Below, piece after piece: positions 1 to 8,710 of a stretch of DNA of 64,000 bases. The stretch lies in the NCBI GenBank assembly GCA_934725685.1, contig CAKVBX010000003.1:1-64000 (forward strand). Direction: 5' to 3'. The notes below the pieces were generated by a model. That model searched no databases. It saw only the letters and a program-made list of their open reading frames with translations, and was not told where the DNA came from. Numbering within the stretch: the stretch's first letter is position 1; each line of letters starts with the position of its first letter. This DNA is from an uncultured Bacilli bacterium. Its GTDB lineage: Bacteria > Bacillota_I > Bacilli_A > RFN20 > CAG-288. The position numbers and the translations under genes are program-made.

Positions 1-2
1 CC

Positions 3-2480
3 TTAGAACACGGTGACATCGAATATACCAGTGAGCTCCAGCAGCTGAAGAGCGGAAGACAGTCTCCCGCCGATTTCGAAAGGCAAGAGGGATACGGCAT
101 CACACGGCTGACTTATCCTCTGACTGGGAGAATGTCCGCCGAAGAACTGCGGAGAAAGGAATGTCTTGCCATCATCGGTGACATTCAGATGAGAATACGG
201 AATAAGGAACAGGTCGGAAACCGGGATATCCGCTATTCCGATTTCTGTATCATCGTCCGCACCAAATCGAGTTACAGCATCTATCAGGAACTTTTCCAGG
301 AATACGGGATTCCACTCAACAACAAGGCCAAGACGAGCCTGAAAGGCATTGACGCTTTGAACGTGCTTCAGTCCCTTATTTCCCTTCTCGACTATCGGAT
401 GCATCAGAGTGATTGTGATGTCCGTCATCTTTTTGCTTCTGTGGCAAGAAGCTATCTTTTCTCCTATCCGGATCAGAAAATCTATGACCTTGTGACGGCA
501 AAGGAAAACCGAACGATTGACGGGAAGGTCGTTTCGGTTCCGACGCTGACCCCGATTCTTCAGGACTACATCATTCAGAAGATTGATTCCTTCCTTCAGG
601 AACATCGTAACGCGGCCTTCACGACGATTTTTCTCGACCTACTCAGAGAGTTTGGGGTTCTCGAAAAGCTATACCGTATCTCGAACGTTCAGGATAACCT
701 CGATAAAATTGAGTGCCTCAGCCAGATGGTAAAAAGCTCTGAGACGATGGGAGAGGGACTCTCCGACTTTGTCATCCGGTTCAAGAATCTCGACAAATAC
801 CAGATTGAGCTTTCGGCCGACACCATAGTCTCGGAAGAGAATGCCGTTGATCTGATGACCATCCATGCCTCCAAAGGTCTGGAACGTGAGATTGTCTATC
901 TTCCTGTCTCCTCCAATGACTTGTCTAAGGGGAACCGGAGATTGAAACCGGATTTTGATTTTTCCCTCCGGTACGGAATTCTGCTTCCGGATTATACGTT
1001 CGGAAAAGCCTTGGATGAGGAATCCGATGTCTATCATCCCTTGCCTATTACGATAGAAAACCTTCCGTACTATCTTTTCCGCCACCAGAACAAGAATCCC
1101 GATCGAGATGAGCATGTCAGACTTGTCTATGTCGCTTTGACCCGTGCCAAATCGAGAATCATTCTTGTCGGAAATGCGAGCGGAAGCGAAATCTCACAAA
1201 GAAACAGAGAGAATATCTACGGGATGCTATCTTACGTGAACCATGAGACGGTTTTCAGTGAAGAGACTTGGAAGAGTGTTTCCCCTTTAATGTCGGAAGT
1301 CGAACAGAAAAAATATTATAACCTTGTCAAGCAGATGGAAGATTTTACTGTACCTTTCCAACGGAAAGATTTCCACTCCGATGCCGATTATCTCTATTAT
1401 CATCAGGTGAGCGATTATCTCCATGAGACCCTCGACCGGGCTCTTACCAACTTCGAGACCGAGATTCTGTTACGCCTCTACGCCCAAATCAAGGCTAAGA
1501 TCAATCCGGAGAAGGTCAGTCTTGTCGAAATGGCGAGAATGTACTATCTCGATCCGACCATCACTGACTTTGACGCCTGCTTCGAAAAGCAGAAAGGTGT
1601 TTTAGCCCTCAGCGAAGACGAGGAAGAAGACGGAGAAGACAGTGAATCCGACGAGGAAAATACGGAGGGGGAATCCGCCCTCGAGCCGGAGTGCTTCCTC
1701 AACAAGGAAGATATGGTGGAAGCCTTGAAGGCTTATTCGTCCGCCGTGTTTGCGGAAGAGGAATCCGCCTATCCTTTCCCCAAAGGAAAAAGTTCGAAGG
1801 AAGAACTGGAAAACCGGAGAAAGCTCTACTTCCTTTCCTGCCTTCTTGCCATGAAAGGGATGTCACCGGTTCTCACCGAAGTCTCCTATCGGAGAGAAGG
1901 AATTTATCCTGATCTTCACCATACCATTGTCATGCCCATAATTGATACCAAATTGAATGGCTTTTCCGTCTATGATCCCTTATCCCATAACCAGGTCGAC
2001 GATACCATCATCGACTTCCCGAGTGTGAAAAAAGAGCGGGCCTCCACTTCCCGCATCCTCGACGAGGACAACGATGCCGATGCCGCCATGGAACGCGGCG
2101 TCAGGCTTCACAAAATCATGGAGCTCATCTCCTTTACCAAACGGGATGTCTCTTTCCTGAAGAAGGAGAGTGAACGGAATCTCTTCCGACGGATTCTCAC
2201 CTTACCTCTTTTTGATGGCGTCACCGACGAGATGGTACAGAAGGAATTTGCATACTATGACGACGAGTTCTTGACTTTCGGAAGCATCGACCTTCTCATC
2301 CATCAAGGGGATTTCTTCACGATTGTCGACTATAAGACTTCGAATCTCGATCACGAGGAATATGACCGGCAGCTTTCCGTCTATCGCCGTAATCTCTCCC
2401 ATGTCCTCTCCATTCCCGAAGAACAAATCTCCGGAATTCTGCTTTCTCTGACCAAGGGGACGATGCGGAAAGTGTTCTGA
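3..2480 (+). CDS. addA: ATP-dependent helicase/nuclease subunit A (AddA), 5'-truncated by window edge
   Basis: The frame is open from the first complete codon at position 3, so the N-terminal part with the Walker A motif lies outside the window. About 825 residues are visible. AddA is the UvrD-like helicase plus nuclease of the AddAB complex, which resects double-strand breaks for RecA loading. Visible helicase motifs are DLMTIHASKGLE (motif V, near base 850) and RLVYVALTRAKSRI (motif VI, near base 1110). An acidic low-complexity linker lies near 1605-1690. The C-terminal PD-(D/E)XK nuclease shows ERGVRLHKIMELI, then FGSIDLLI and VDYKT (about 2270-2340). The ATG at 132 is internal, because the coding frame continues upstream of it. 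A hairpin terminator follows the stop. AddB is presumably just upstream, outside the window. Confidence 0.93.
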   Translation, partial: LEHGDIEYTSELQQLKSGRQSPADFERQEGYGITRLTYPLTGRMSAEELRRKECLAIIGDIQMRIRNKEQVGNRDIRYSDFCIIVRTKSSYSIYQELFQEYGIPLNNKAKTSLKGIDALNVLQSLISLLDYRMHQSDCDVRHLFASVARSYLFSYPDQKIYDLVTAKENRTIDGKVVSVPTLTPILQDYIIQKIDSFLQEHRNAAFTTIFLDLLREFGVLEKLYRISNVQDNLDKIECLSQMVKSSETMGEGLSDFVIRFKNLDKYQIELSADTIVSEENAVDLMTIHASKGLEREIVYLPVSSNDLSKGNRRLKPDFDFSLRYGILLPDYTFGKALDEESDVYHPLPITIENLPYYLFRHQNKNPDRDEHVRLVYVALTRAKSRIILVGNASGSEISQRNRENIYGMLSYVNHETVFSEETWKSVSPLMSEVEQKKYYNLVKQMEDFTVPFQRKDFHSDADYLYYHQVSDYLHETLDRALTNFETEILLRLYAQIKAKINPEKVSLVEMARMYYLDPTITDFDACFEKQKGVLALSEDEEEDGEDSESDEENTEGESALEPECFLNKEDMVEALKAYSSAVFAEEESAYPFPKGKSSKEELENRRKLYFLSCLLAMKGMSPVLTEVSYRREGIYPDLHHTIVMPIIDTKLNGFSVYDPLSHNQVDDTIIDFPSVKKERASTSRILDEDNDADAAMERGVRLHKIMELISFTKRDVSFLKKESERNLFRRILTLPLFDGVTDEMVQKEFAYYDDEFLTFGSIDLLIHQGDFFTIVDYKTSNLDHEEYDRQLSVYRRNLSHVLSIPEEQISGILLSLTKGTMRKVF

Positions 2481-2519
2481 TCGGTCTGTTACTATCGTAT
2501 ATTGTATTGTGGTGCCAGG

Positions 2520-2563
2520 AATCGCCTTCGCCTTCTTTGATAGGATGAAGGCGATTTCTTTTT
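2520..2563 (+). terminator. Intrinsic terminator after addA
   Basis: An inverted repeat AATCGCCTTC/GAAGGCGATT (2520-2529 and 2547-2556) is followed by TTTCTTTTT. It separates addA from the MoxR/VWA pair. Confidence 0.8.
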
Positions 2564-2618
2564 GAAGTACGGCTAAACTGGAGTAAAATAATCTATACGC
2601 ATTTTTCAGGAGGCCGAA

Positions 2619-3938
2619 ATGATCAGAATCTCAGACGCCAAACGTATTGTCAAACGTGTCCTATTAGCCAATCTCGCCGTGGATAAACAGAGTCTCTCTC
2701 TGACACCGCTTCTTTCCGGGCGTCACGGCATCGGAAAATCCATGCTCATGAGACAGGTGAGCGAAGAACTCGGCGGGTCGATTCTGACGGTGGAAGGCGG
2801 TTCCCTCAAAGAGGGGGAAATCACCGGACTTCCTTATCAGTACATGGACAAGAACGGAAAAATTTCCTTTCGTTTCCTTCCCTATTACATCGTGGAACGT
2901 ATCCAAAAGAAAGAAGAAGAATACTATCTTTCCTCCTATGGGAAAGAAAAAACGGACGTTTTGAAAGGGGACGTCAATCGTTATTCCGATAATGTTCATA
3001 CTCCGGAAGAGAAAATCCGCCTGCTTCAGGAAGGCAAGGTGAAGCCCGTCCTCGTCTTTTTCGATGAAATCAACCGTTCCGACCCGCAGGTCTATAAGGA
3101 ACTGATGAACATCCTCCTCACCCGCACGGTCAACGGCTACGTCTTCCCCTGGTGGGTCTTCTTTGTCGGGGCAATGAACCCGAGCAACGCCTCTTCGACC
3201 TATCAGACCAATGAGATGGACCCCGCCCAGCTTGACCGATTCATCAAGCTCGATGTGAAATCCAATTCCGTCGACTTTCTGAACTACGCCAAAGCCAAAG
3301 AACTCTCTCCAATCATCCAGGGATATATCAAGAGCCACCGGGATGATCTCTATAGCGACGACGCGGATCTTGACGATGATATTGATGCGAGTCCTTCTCC
3401 CCGTGGCTATGATATGCTCGATACCATCATCAAATCCATCCCGCTGACCAAGTCCTTCTTTCAGACTGCGGAGAATACTTCTCGCGTGATTCAGAACGAT
3501 ATCAAGGTTATCGCCGAAGCCAAACTCGGTAAGGAAGTGGGAGACCGCTTCTTCGCCTATTACCAGAACGTGGTCTCGGAAGTCAGTTTTGCCGATTTCA
3601 TCAACGATGATGCCTCGCTTACCGCCACTTTTGACCGCATTCAGGATATGTCGCTGGAACAGAAATCGAAGCTCGGCCTCGCCATTCTCCATTACCTCGG
3701 CGATTTCTCTTCGACCATCTCCGGAAACTGGAACCTTCTCTTTCAGATCAAAGGCAAAATCGGACGGTACCTCAGGTGCCTCGACAGAAAGACGAAGATT
3801 CAGTTTGCCAACGATTTCATTGCGATGCAGACCAGAAAGGGTGCCACCCTTTCTTCCGTTTATCACGATATCTATGTCGAACTGATCCTTCCCATCCTCA
3901 AGGAAGGACAGACCCTGAAGGAGTCTTTCTTCGACTGA
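2619..3938 (+). CDS. MoxR-family AAA+ ATPase
   Basis: This 439-residue AAA+ protein has Walker A SGRHGIGKS (residues 33-41), Walker B LVFFDEINRS (144-153) and a sensor-1-like stretch FVGAMNPSN (182-190). It resembles the MoxR/COG0714 ATPases that remodel or load partners carrying a von Willebrand A domain. AGGAGG at 2608-2613 places the ATG at 2619. The next gene starts 1 nt after the stop and encodes a VWA protein, so the two form the usual MoxR-VWA pair and are almost certainly co-expressed. A helical C-terminal region of about 150 residues follows the ATPase core. The substrate is unknown. Involvement in metal insertion, stress response or complex assembly cannot be decided from sequence. 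Confidence 0.85.
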   Translation: MIRISDAKRIVKRVLLANLAVDKQSLSLTPLLSGRHGIGKSMLMRQVSEELGGSILTVEGGSLKEGEITGLPYQYMDKNGKISFRFLPYYIVERIQKKEEEYYLSSYGKEKTDVLKGDVNRYSDNVHTPEEKIRLLQEGKVKPVLVFFDEINRSDPQVYKELMNILLTRTVNGYVFPWWVFFVGAMNPSNASSTYQTNEMDPAQLDRFIKLDVKSNSVDFLNYAKAKELSPIIQGYIKSHRDDLYSDDADLDDDIDASPSPRGYDMLDTIIKSIPLTKSFFQTAENTSRVIQNDIKVIAEAKLGKEVGDRFFAYYQNVVSEVSFADFINDDASLTATFDRIQDMSLEQKSKLGLAILHYLGDFSSTISGNWNLLFQIKGKIGRYLRCLDRKTKIQFANDFIAMQTRKGATLSSVYHDIYVELILPILKEGQTLKESFFD

Positions 3939-3939
3939 T

Positions 3940-5232
3940 ATGGAACGGCTTCCGAAAGAAGTGCTCGCCGACATCCGGAGAAAGACCGAAAACTTCAACG
4001 AGTCGAGTGAGGAGTCGATCATGGAGGATATCCTCCATGACTATTCTATCCTCTTCGACCTGATTGGCACTTACTTCTACCTGAATTCCAACCCTTACAA
4101 CGCTTACTTTTCCGCTTTAGAAAAGACAGCGGATTTTTCCATGGGGGAAAAGACGAGGATCAAGATTGACGAGAACGGAAATTCCACCTTCTACTTTCAG
4201 CCGCTTCTTCTTTCGGAACTCTCCTTGGAGGAAATCATCCACCTCGTCATCTTTCAGATTGAATATGTGCATTCTCCCTTACCACTTCTCTACGGAAAGG
4301 AAGAATACCGCAAAATGCCGAAACTGAAAGACGGAATCCTGAAACAGCTCTATGAACAGTATCGGGTCTGGAATGAGGTCATGTTCCACGGGAAGGACAA
4401 GACCTTTTTCGAGAAAGACCTCTCCGAAGTCGAGAATCTTGCAAAAGGCGAAGGCAATCTTACTAGCCGCGCTTTCTATCAGGCCGTGAGAATGGAGAAA
4501 AAGGACCTGAGTATTTCCGAATCGATTAAAGACGCATTCTCCCTTGACTCCCTGGATGGAATCGAAGAGAGCAATCAGAAGAAAGTTCTCACCCTGTTCT
4601 TGGAAAAGAGCAAGAGTCTTCAGTCTGGCGAGAAACGGGGAGAAGAAAGCTCGGATGAGAGTGAGGAAGTGCATCCGAGAAAACCGAAACCGATTTCCTG
4701 GGAACGGGAACTGAGAAACATCATCGGCGGAATCCCCTACGGGAAACGACACACCCACATGCGGCTCAACCGCAGACAGCCGCTCAGAAGCGACCTCTCC
4801 GGAACCTTATCGGATCGCAGGGCAGCACTCGTGGTTGCCATTGATACGTCTTTCAGCATGGATAAGGAAATGGTAGAGAAAGCCTTAAACCAAATCATGA
4901 AACTGAAAACTGATCTCCGCTTTACGATGACTTTGATTCAGTGCGACAGCAAGATTCAGGAAGTACGCCAAATCAGGACTGGGAAAGACCTTCCGACTCT
5001 CGTCAAAGGACGCGGCGGTACCGCTTTCACACCGGTCATCGAATATCTCAACAGCCACAAGGAATATCATGGGGCGATTCTCGTCTATTTCACAGATGGC
5101 TACGGAGAACATTCGATTCCGAAACCATTGTTAAAGAAGGTGCTTTGGGTGATTATCGGAAGGCAAGCGAAGATATCCTTGACGCAGCCTTATGGCATCG
5201 TGCTTGCTGCCGAAAATGAAAAGGAAGAATAA
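3940..5232 (+). CDS. VWA-domain protein with DUF2201-like N-terminus (MoxR partner)
   Basis: The protein has 430 residues. The C-terminal half is a von Willebrand A domain with an intact MIDAS: D302-T-S-F-S306, then GRGGTAFTPV and YFTDGYGE. The N-terminal part resembles the putative metallopeptidase domain of COG3864/DUF2201 proteins. At the position where those carry HExxH, this one reads IEYVH (I107-E108-Y-V-H111), so the first zinc-binding histidine appears lost. An acidic/charged linker spans about residues 228-250. The gene begins 1 nt after the MoxR stop, which implies translational coupling. The likely role is as metal-dependent adaptor or substrate-recognition partner of the MoxR ATPase (family knowledge). 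Peptidase activity looks unlikely (inference). Confidence 0.8.
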   Translation: MERLPKEVLADIRRKTENFNESSEESIMEDILHDYSILFDLIGTYFYLNSNPYNAYFSALEKTADFSMGEKTRIKIDENGNSTFYFQPLLLSELSLEEIIHLVIFQIEYVHSPLPLLYGKEEYRKMPKLKDGILKQLYEQYRVWNEVMFHGKDKTFFEKDLSEVENLAKGEGNLTSRAFYQAVRMEKKDLSISESIKDAFSLDSLDGIEESNQKKVLTLFLEKSKSLQSGEKRGEESSDESEEVHPRKPKPISWERELRNIIGGIPYGKRHTHMRLNRRQPLRSDLSGTLSDRRAALVVAIDTSFSMDKEMVEKALNQIMKLKTDLRFTMTLIQCDSKIQEVRQIRTGKDLPTLVKGRGGTAFTPVIEYLNSHKEYHGAILVYFTDGYGEHSIPKPLLKKVLWVIIGRQAKISLTQPYGIVLAAENEKEE

Positions 5233-5256
5233 CGATTGTCCTTGCTAAAGCAAGAG

Positions 5257-5285
5257 AAAAGGCCATGGTGATTCATGACCTTTTT
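5257..5285. terminator. Convergent (bidirectional) terminator
   Basis: AAAAGGCCATG/CATGACCTTTTT forms a stem with one internal mismatch. It has A-rich and T-rich flanks and sits between the convergent VWA gene and degV, so it can serve both strands. Confidence 0.65.
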
Positions 5286-5292
5286 GGTCGAT

Positions 5293-6144
5293 TTATTTTC
5301 CGTCGTTGATATAGAGGATGCCGAGGCAGTGGGGACCGCAGTGGCAGGAGATAGTACCGCCGGCATGGGTCGGAATGATTTCCCGGAAGCCACGCTCCGA
5401 AAGACGGGCTCTTACGGCTTCGACGACCTCGTCGGGTGCCGTGGAATAGGTGATGAAGACACGGCTCAGATCCGGATGGTCGAATTTGAGAAGCGTGTTG
5501 TCGACATATTCGAGAACGACCTTTTTCATCGGACCGCGGTACTTTTTGCCCGAGGTCATCTTCCCGGTGTCGGTGTGGACGAAGATTTCCGGCTTGATGT
5601 GAAGCAGGTTGGCACCGAGCATAGAAAGCATCGAGCAGCGTCCTCCCTTATAAAGGTAGTTGACACTCTCCAGGGAGAAGGAAGCCTGAACATCCGGTAC
5701 CCTCTTGAGGCATGCCTCATAGATTTCGCGTGCGCTCAGTCCCTGATTGGCGAGTTCTCTTGCATAGGTGGCAAGTAATGCAATACCGGTAGAGAGGGAT
5801 TTGGTGTCAATGACATAGACATCCTTGAACTCTTCCTTGACCTTCATGGCATTGGAGCAGGCAGAGGAGATACCGCTGGAGAGGGAAAAATGGACGATGG
5901 CATCATATCCCATTTCCTTCAGCTGTCGGAAATGCTCCCGGTACTGAAATTCGTTGACGGCGCTCGTCTTGGGAAGCTGACCGGTCTTTTCGGTGAACTC
6001 GAAAAGCTTTTCTGGAAGTATTTCACCATCCATGGCCGTTTCCTCTCCCATAATCAGGGTAAAAGGCAGGGTATGGATGTCAAACCGTTCGAGCTGATTT
6101 TTCGGCAAGTCAATTGTGCTTTCGGCAGAAATGGCTATTTTCAT
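5293..6144 (-). CDS. DegV family fatty-acid-binding protein
   Basis: This 283-residue protein has the DegV fold. The N-terminus MKIAISAESTIDLP matches the family's DSTxDLP start, YKGGRCSMLS (about 177-186) matches the KGGR loop, and the end reads CHCGPHCLGILYI (usually HxGPG). DegV/FakB proteins bind a fatty acid and, with FakA kinase, allow activation of exogenous fatty acids to acyl phosphate. No FakA is visible here. The chosen ATG (complement of 6142-6144) has GAGG 9 nt upstream. Two upstream in-frame ATGs overlap that ribosome-binding site and are less likely. The extra cysteines and histidine in the C-terminal CHCGPHC are unusual. Confidence 0.88.
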   Translation of the reverse strand: MKIAISAESTIDLPKNQLERFDIHTLPFTLIMGEETAMDGEILPEKLFEFTEKTGQLPKTSAVNEFQYREHFRQLKEMGYDAIVHFSLSSGISSACSNAMKVKEEFKDVYVIDTKSLSTGIALLATYARELANQGLSAREIYEACLKRVPDVQASFSLESVNYLYKGGRCSMLSMLGANLLHIKPEIFVHTDTGKMTSGKKYRGPMKKVVLEYVDNTLLKFDHPDLSRVFITYSTAPDEVVEAVRARLSERGFREIIPTHAGGTISCHCGPHCLGILYINDGK

Positions 6145-6217
6145 GAACGTTTTCCTCATTTCGCTTATCATTATAGCGAATCAGCAACTTGGAAGAAACT
6201 GAAAATTTACAGAAAAT

Positions 6218-7687
6218 TCATTCTGTAACATCGATTCTTCGAGTCAGTGTTTTTCTGAGATTATCGGATTTGCTTTCTTCGATTTGGTCGAGCCCTTCTG
6301 CAATGGCGGCCATGACGGAGTAAAGAAGGGCAGGGCCGATATTGAAAAAGTGGCAGTCTACGGCGGAACAACCAAGGAAGAGCAAATAGAAGAAGAATAC
6401 GAAGAGTTTCTCTGTCGTCAGTCTGCGGAAGATGAGGATGGCGGATTCGAACCGGTGATAAAGATAGGCGAGTAATCCGATGATGCCGGTAGATGAGAGA
6501 AGCTGGATATAGGTATTGTGCATCCTTAATGGCATGAAATCAGTCAGGAAAAAATTCATCCGGTAACTATCGGGAAGACGGTAGTAACCGCCGCCAAGAA
6601 TCGGATTTTCTCGGAAGTAGGAAATGCCATAGGTCCAGAGTTCCAGACGCCCGGATGCGAGTTTTTCCAGGGTGAGATGCTTCAATGTGCTGATGACATA
6701 GTCCATGATGGAGGGGAAGCGGAGCCTGAGAAGGAACAAAATCAGGACGGAACAGAGAAGGGCTCCGAGGAAGGTGAGAAGATATTGTAAGGGTTGTTTC
6801 CTTACGTGGACTAGGCCGGTGATAAAGAGGATGGTTTCGGTGAACACGGCGACAAGAAGACTTCCTCTCGATTCTGTTAGAGACACCATCGTGAGAAAGA
6901 AAAGATTTAGAAGAAGATAGAAGGGCATTCGTTTTTTCTTCAGGGCGAGGTAGAACGGCCCTACGATGGAGAGGGCGAGCATGCCGCCGATATTGTTCTT
7001 GATTCCCCATCCGGTACGGATCAGTCCGCCCTGAAATGTTCCGTTGGGAAGGTTGTCAAAATGGGTGATGTAGATGACAACCAGCTCGCCTGAGAGGAGA
7101 AGGCCGAGGGCGACGAGAAGATGGGCGAAATAGTCTTTTCTTAGGGTTGTGTAATCCACAAGGTAGTAGGACAGAAGGAACGGAACAAGATAGGAGAAGG
7201 AAACTAAGAGACCGTATTCTGCGTTCTTGAGCGAATAATAGGGGCTGAAGAGACCACCGAGAGGGAAAATGAGAGCGAGAAGCAGATAGCCGATCAACAG
7301 TTTCGGCCGTGGATGATGCTCTTTTCTGATGACACCATACAGGATTCTGGAAAGCGTGATCAGAAAAATCAAGGTAATGAGTGCAATGAGGTGGGGAAAG
7401 TTTTCTTTGCGGAAGAGGGTGACACCGATTTCTCCTTGATTGGTTTTCAGTGATACCGAAAAATAACCGAAGAAGACCGGCGCCAGAAAGGATTTCATAT
7501 CCTCACAGAACAGAGCGGGTAGAAGTAGACCGAAGAAAACGTAGAAATAATAGACCGGAATTTCGAAAGAGAAGACCTCGCTGACAAACGTCATGAATGC
7601 CATGAGATAGATGTAGGACAACGAGGAATAGAACCGGTTGACGAGGCGAAAAAACGGGTATTTCTTAAGGAAGTTATTGTAAAGCAT
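6218..7687 (-). CDS. O-antigen ligase/polymerase-like membrane protein (Wzy_C)
   Basis: The protein has 489 residues with about a dozen hydrophobic segments. The Wzy_C/O-antigen ligase signature lies near residues 342-410: ASGRLELWTYGISYFREN, then PILGGGYY, RMHNTYIQLL and STGIIGLLAYL. Family members polymerise or ligate surface glycans using lipid-linked donors. No other glycan genes are adjacent, so the substrate is unknown; a secreted polysaccharide or a lipoglycan are both possible. A consensus promoter ends exactly 6 nt before the ATG, so the mRNA is probably leaderless. The complement of 7688-7700 contains no ribosome-binding site. It lies upstream of degV on the same strand, separated by 73 nt. 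Confidence 0.8.
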   Translation of the reverse strand: MLYNNFLKKYPFFRLVNRFYSSLSYIYLMAFMTFVSEVFSFEIPVYYFYVFFGLLLPALFCEDMKSFLAPVFFGYFSVSLKTNQGEIGVTLFRKENFPHLIALITLIFLITLSRILYGVIRKEHHPRPKLLIGYLLLALIFPLGGLFSPYYSLKNAEYGLLVSFSYLVPFLLSYYLVDYTTLRKDYFAHLLVALGLLLSGELVVIYITHFDNLPNGTFQGGLIRTGWGIKNNIGGMLALSIVGPFYLALKKKRMPFYLLLNLFFLTMVSLTESRGSLLVAVFTETILFITGLVHVRKQPLQYLLTFLGALLCSVLILFLLRLRFPSIMDYVISTLKHLTLEKLASGRLELWTYGISYFRENPILGGGYYRLPDSYRMNFFLTDFMPLRMHNTYIQLLSSTGIIGLLAYLYHRFESAILIFRRLTTEKLFVFFFYLLFLGCSAVDCHFFNIGPALLYSVMAAIAEGLDQIEESKSDNLRKTLTRRIDVTE

Positions 7688-7693
7688 ACGAAC

Positions 7694-7722
7694 ATTATAG
7701 AGAAGTTATTTTCTCGTTTCAA
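7694..7722 (-). promoter_or_regulatory. Consensus promoter of the Wzy-like gene, leaderless architecture
   Basis: On the minus strand TTGAAA (complement of 7717-7722), a 17-nt spacer and TATAAT (complement of 7694-7699) are followed by only 6 nt (GTTCGT) before the ATG at 7687. Transcription would begin at or within 1-2 nt of the start codon. Confidence 0.75.
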
Positions 7723-7793
7723 CTGGCTGAAAAAGGGCAGAAAATCAATTGATTTTTTCTTTTCCGAAAAAGTGGTTGCATCAATAGGAAAAC

Positions 7794-7842
7794 AAGAAAA
7801 AAGCCGGTTTTCGCAATTTAAGTGCTAAAAATCGGCTAAAAA
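7794..7842 (-). terminator. Terminator after the GNAT gene
   Basis: On the minus strand AGCCGATTTTT pairs with AAAACCGGCT, with one mismatch, and is followed by a T-run (complement of 7795-7801). It lies 28 nt downstream of the GNAT stop codon. Confidence 0.6.
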
Positions 7843-7869
7843 ATATTTTTTACGAAACGGTGGTAACGG

Positions 7870-8142
7870 CTAATTTGCTTTATAGAATGCATCCGGATTT
7901 TTCTCGAAATAATGCTTCGCATAGGAGCAGGTTGCCCTGACCGTCAATCCGTTCTTTTTGGCGTGGGCAAGAACCGATTCCACAAGCTCTTTTGCAATCC
8001 CCATTCCCCGGAGGGAGTCATCGACAAACGTATGGGTGATTGTGATTTCGTTCTCTCCCGTCATCGGGAAATCAATCTCTGCGAGGAGATCGTCTTTTTC
8101 GTTTTTGTAGAGAATCCGATCTTCCAGATAATATTTTTCCAT
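7870..8142 (-). CDS. Small GNAT-fold N-acetyltransferase (YjdJ/COG2388 type)
   Basis: The 90-residue protein is a minimal GNAT domain. ITITHTFVDDSLRGMGIAKE includes the acetyl-CoA-binding R/Q-x-x-G-x-G/A-like loop RGMGIA (about residues 45-50), followed by ELVESVLAHAKKNGL and the C-terminal CSYAKHYFEKNPDAF typical of the COG2388 branch. The start is fixed by GGAGGTG ending 6 nt before the ATG at 8142; a longer in-frame reading from 8229 lacks a signal. Members are often annotated as predicted acetyltransferases of unknown substrate. It is transcribed alone, with its own terminator. Confidence 0.8.
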   Translation of the reverse strand: MEKYYLEDRILYKNEKDDLLAEIDFPMTGENEITITHTFVDDSLRGMGIAKELVESVLAHAKKNGLTVRATCSYAKHYFEKNPDAFYKAN

Positions 8143-8545
8143 GAGTGTCACCTCCCTAGAGATAGAATAACAACAAAGCGCTGGTTCTTCAAGAGAAGTG
8201 ACAACAAATTGATGTAGTTCCTGCGCCACGGTGCAACGGGTTTTCTCGATTATGAAAAGTATGGTGCCATTTGTTGTGTGTGTGGGTTCTCAAGGGGATA
8301 AGGCTGAAATTAAGAGGTAAAGTTCATCGAACGTGTACCTATTGCAAGGCATTGGTGATGAAAAGGATGCGATTTCAGAAGAAGCAGGCTACGCCATGTT
8401 TTTTCGATAGCAATCAATTTTGGTTGAGTGAATACGGCTTTTCTTTGAAACAGAACGCAAAGCGATGATAAGCACCGCAACAATGGCTAACACTTGAATG
8501 GAGGAAAAAGATTTGGAGTGTGCTGTTTCGCTTGCATTATGTTTT
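8143..8545. other. Intergenic spacer with no recognised gene
   Basis: Apart from the GNAT ribosome-binding site at its left end, nothing convincing was found in this 403-nt stretch. A 65-codon reading frame at 8271-8468 (+) has no ribosome-binding site, no recognisable domain and odd composition, so it was not called. Confidence 0.5.
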
Positions 8546-8579
8546 CAAAAAAGCAAAATGGCCTGGCAATTGCCAGGCC
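8546..8579 (-). terminator. Strong terminator after tRNA-His
   Basis: The perfect 20-nt palindrome GGCCTGGCAATTGCCAGGCC (8560-8579) is followed on the minus strand by ATTTTGCTTTTTT. It lies 13 nt past the tRNA 3' end. Confidence 0.88.
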
Positions 8580-8592
8580 ACATTTCAATCAA

Positions 8593-8669
8593 TGGGGCGG
8601 ATAGTGGGAATCGAACCCATGCATGAGCGGTTCACAGCCGCTTGTGTTAACCTCTTCACCATATCCGCC
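8593..8669 (-). tRNA. tRNA-His (anticodon GTG)
   Basis: The 77-nt cloverleaf includes an encoded CCA (complement of 8593-8595). It has the tRNA-His hallmark extra G at -1 paired with C73. The acceptor stem is GCGGATA/TATCCGC. The anticodon stem AGCGG/CCGCT encloses loop CTGTGAA, so the anticodon is GTG. The T-arm GGGTTCGATTCCC is canonical, with an apparent A49-C65 mismatch at its base. It lies 41 nt downstream of rpsD on the same strand with only a short hairpin between, so it is probably co-transcribed with rpsD or processed from that transcript. Confidence 0.95.
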
Positions 8670-8674
8670 ATGTA

Positions 8675-8694
8675 AGCCGACCCATAAGGGCCGG
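8675..8694 (-). other. Hairpin between rpsD and tRNA-His
   Basis: The minus strand reads GCCGGCCCTTATGGGTCGGC, a short GC-rich stem with one mismatch and no following T-run. It may be a processing or attenuation structure between the mRNA and the tRNA rather than a terminator. Confidence 0.45.
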
Positions 8695-8710
8695 CAGGAC
8701 AACAATTAGA

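Noticed and set aside
8271..8468. 65-codon gene in the spacer left of tRNA-His
   Set aside because: No ribosome-binding site, no domain and atypical composition.
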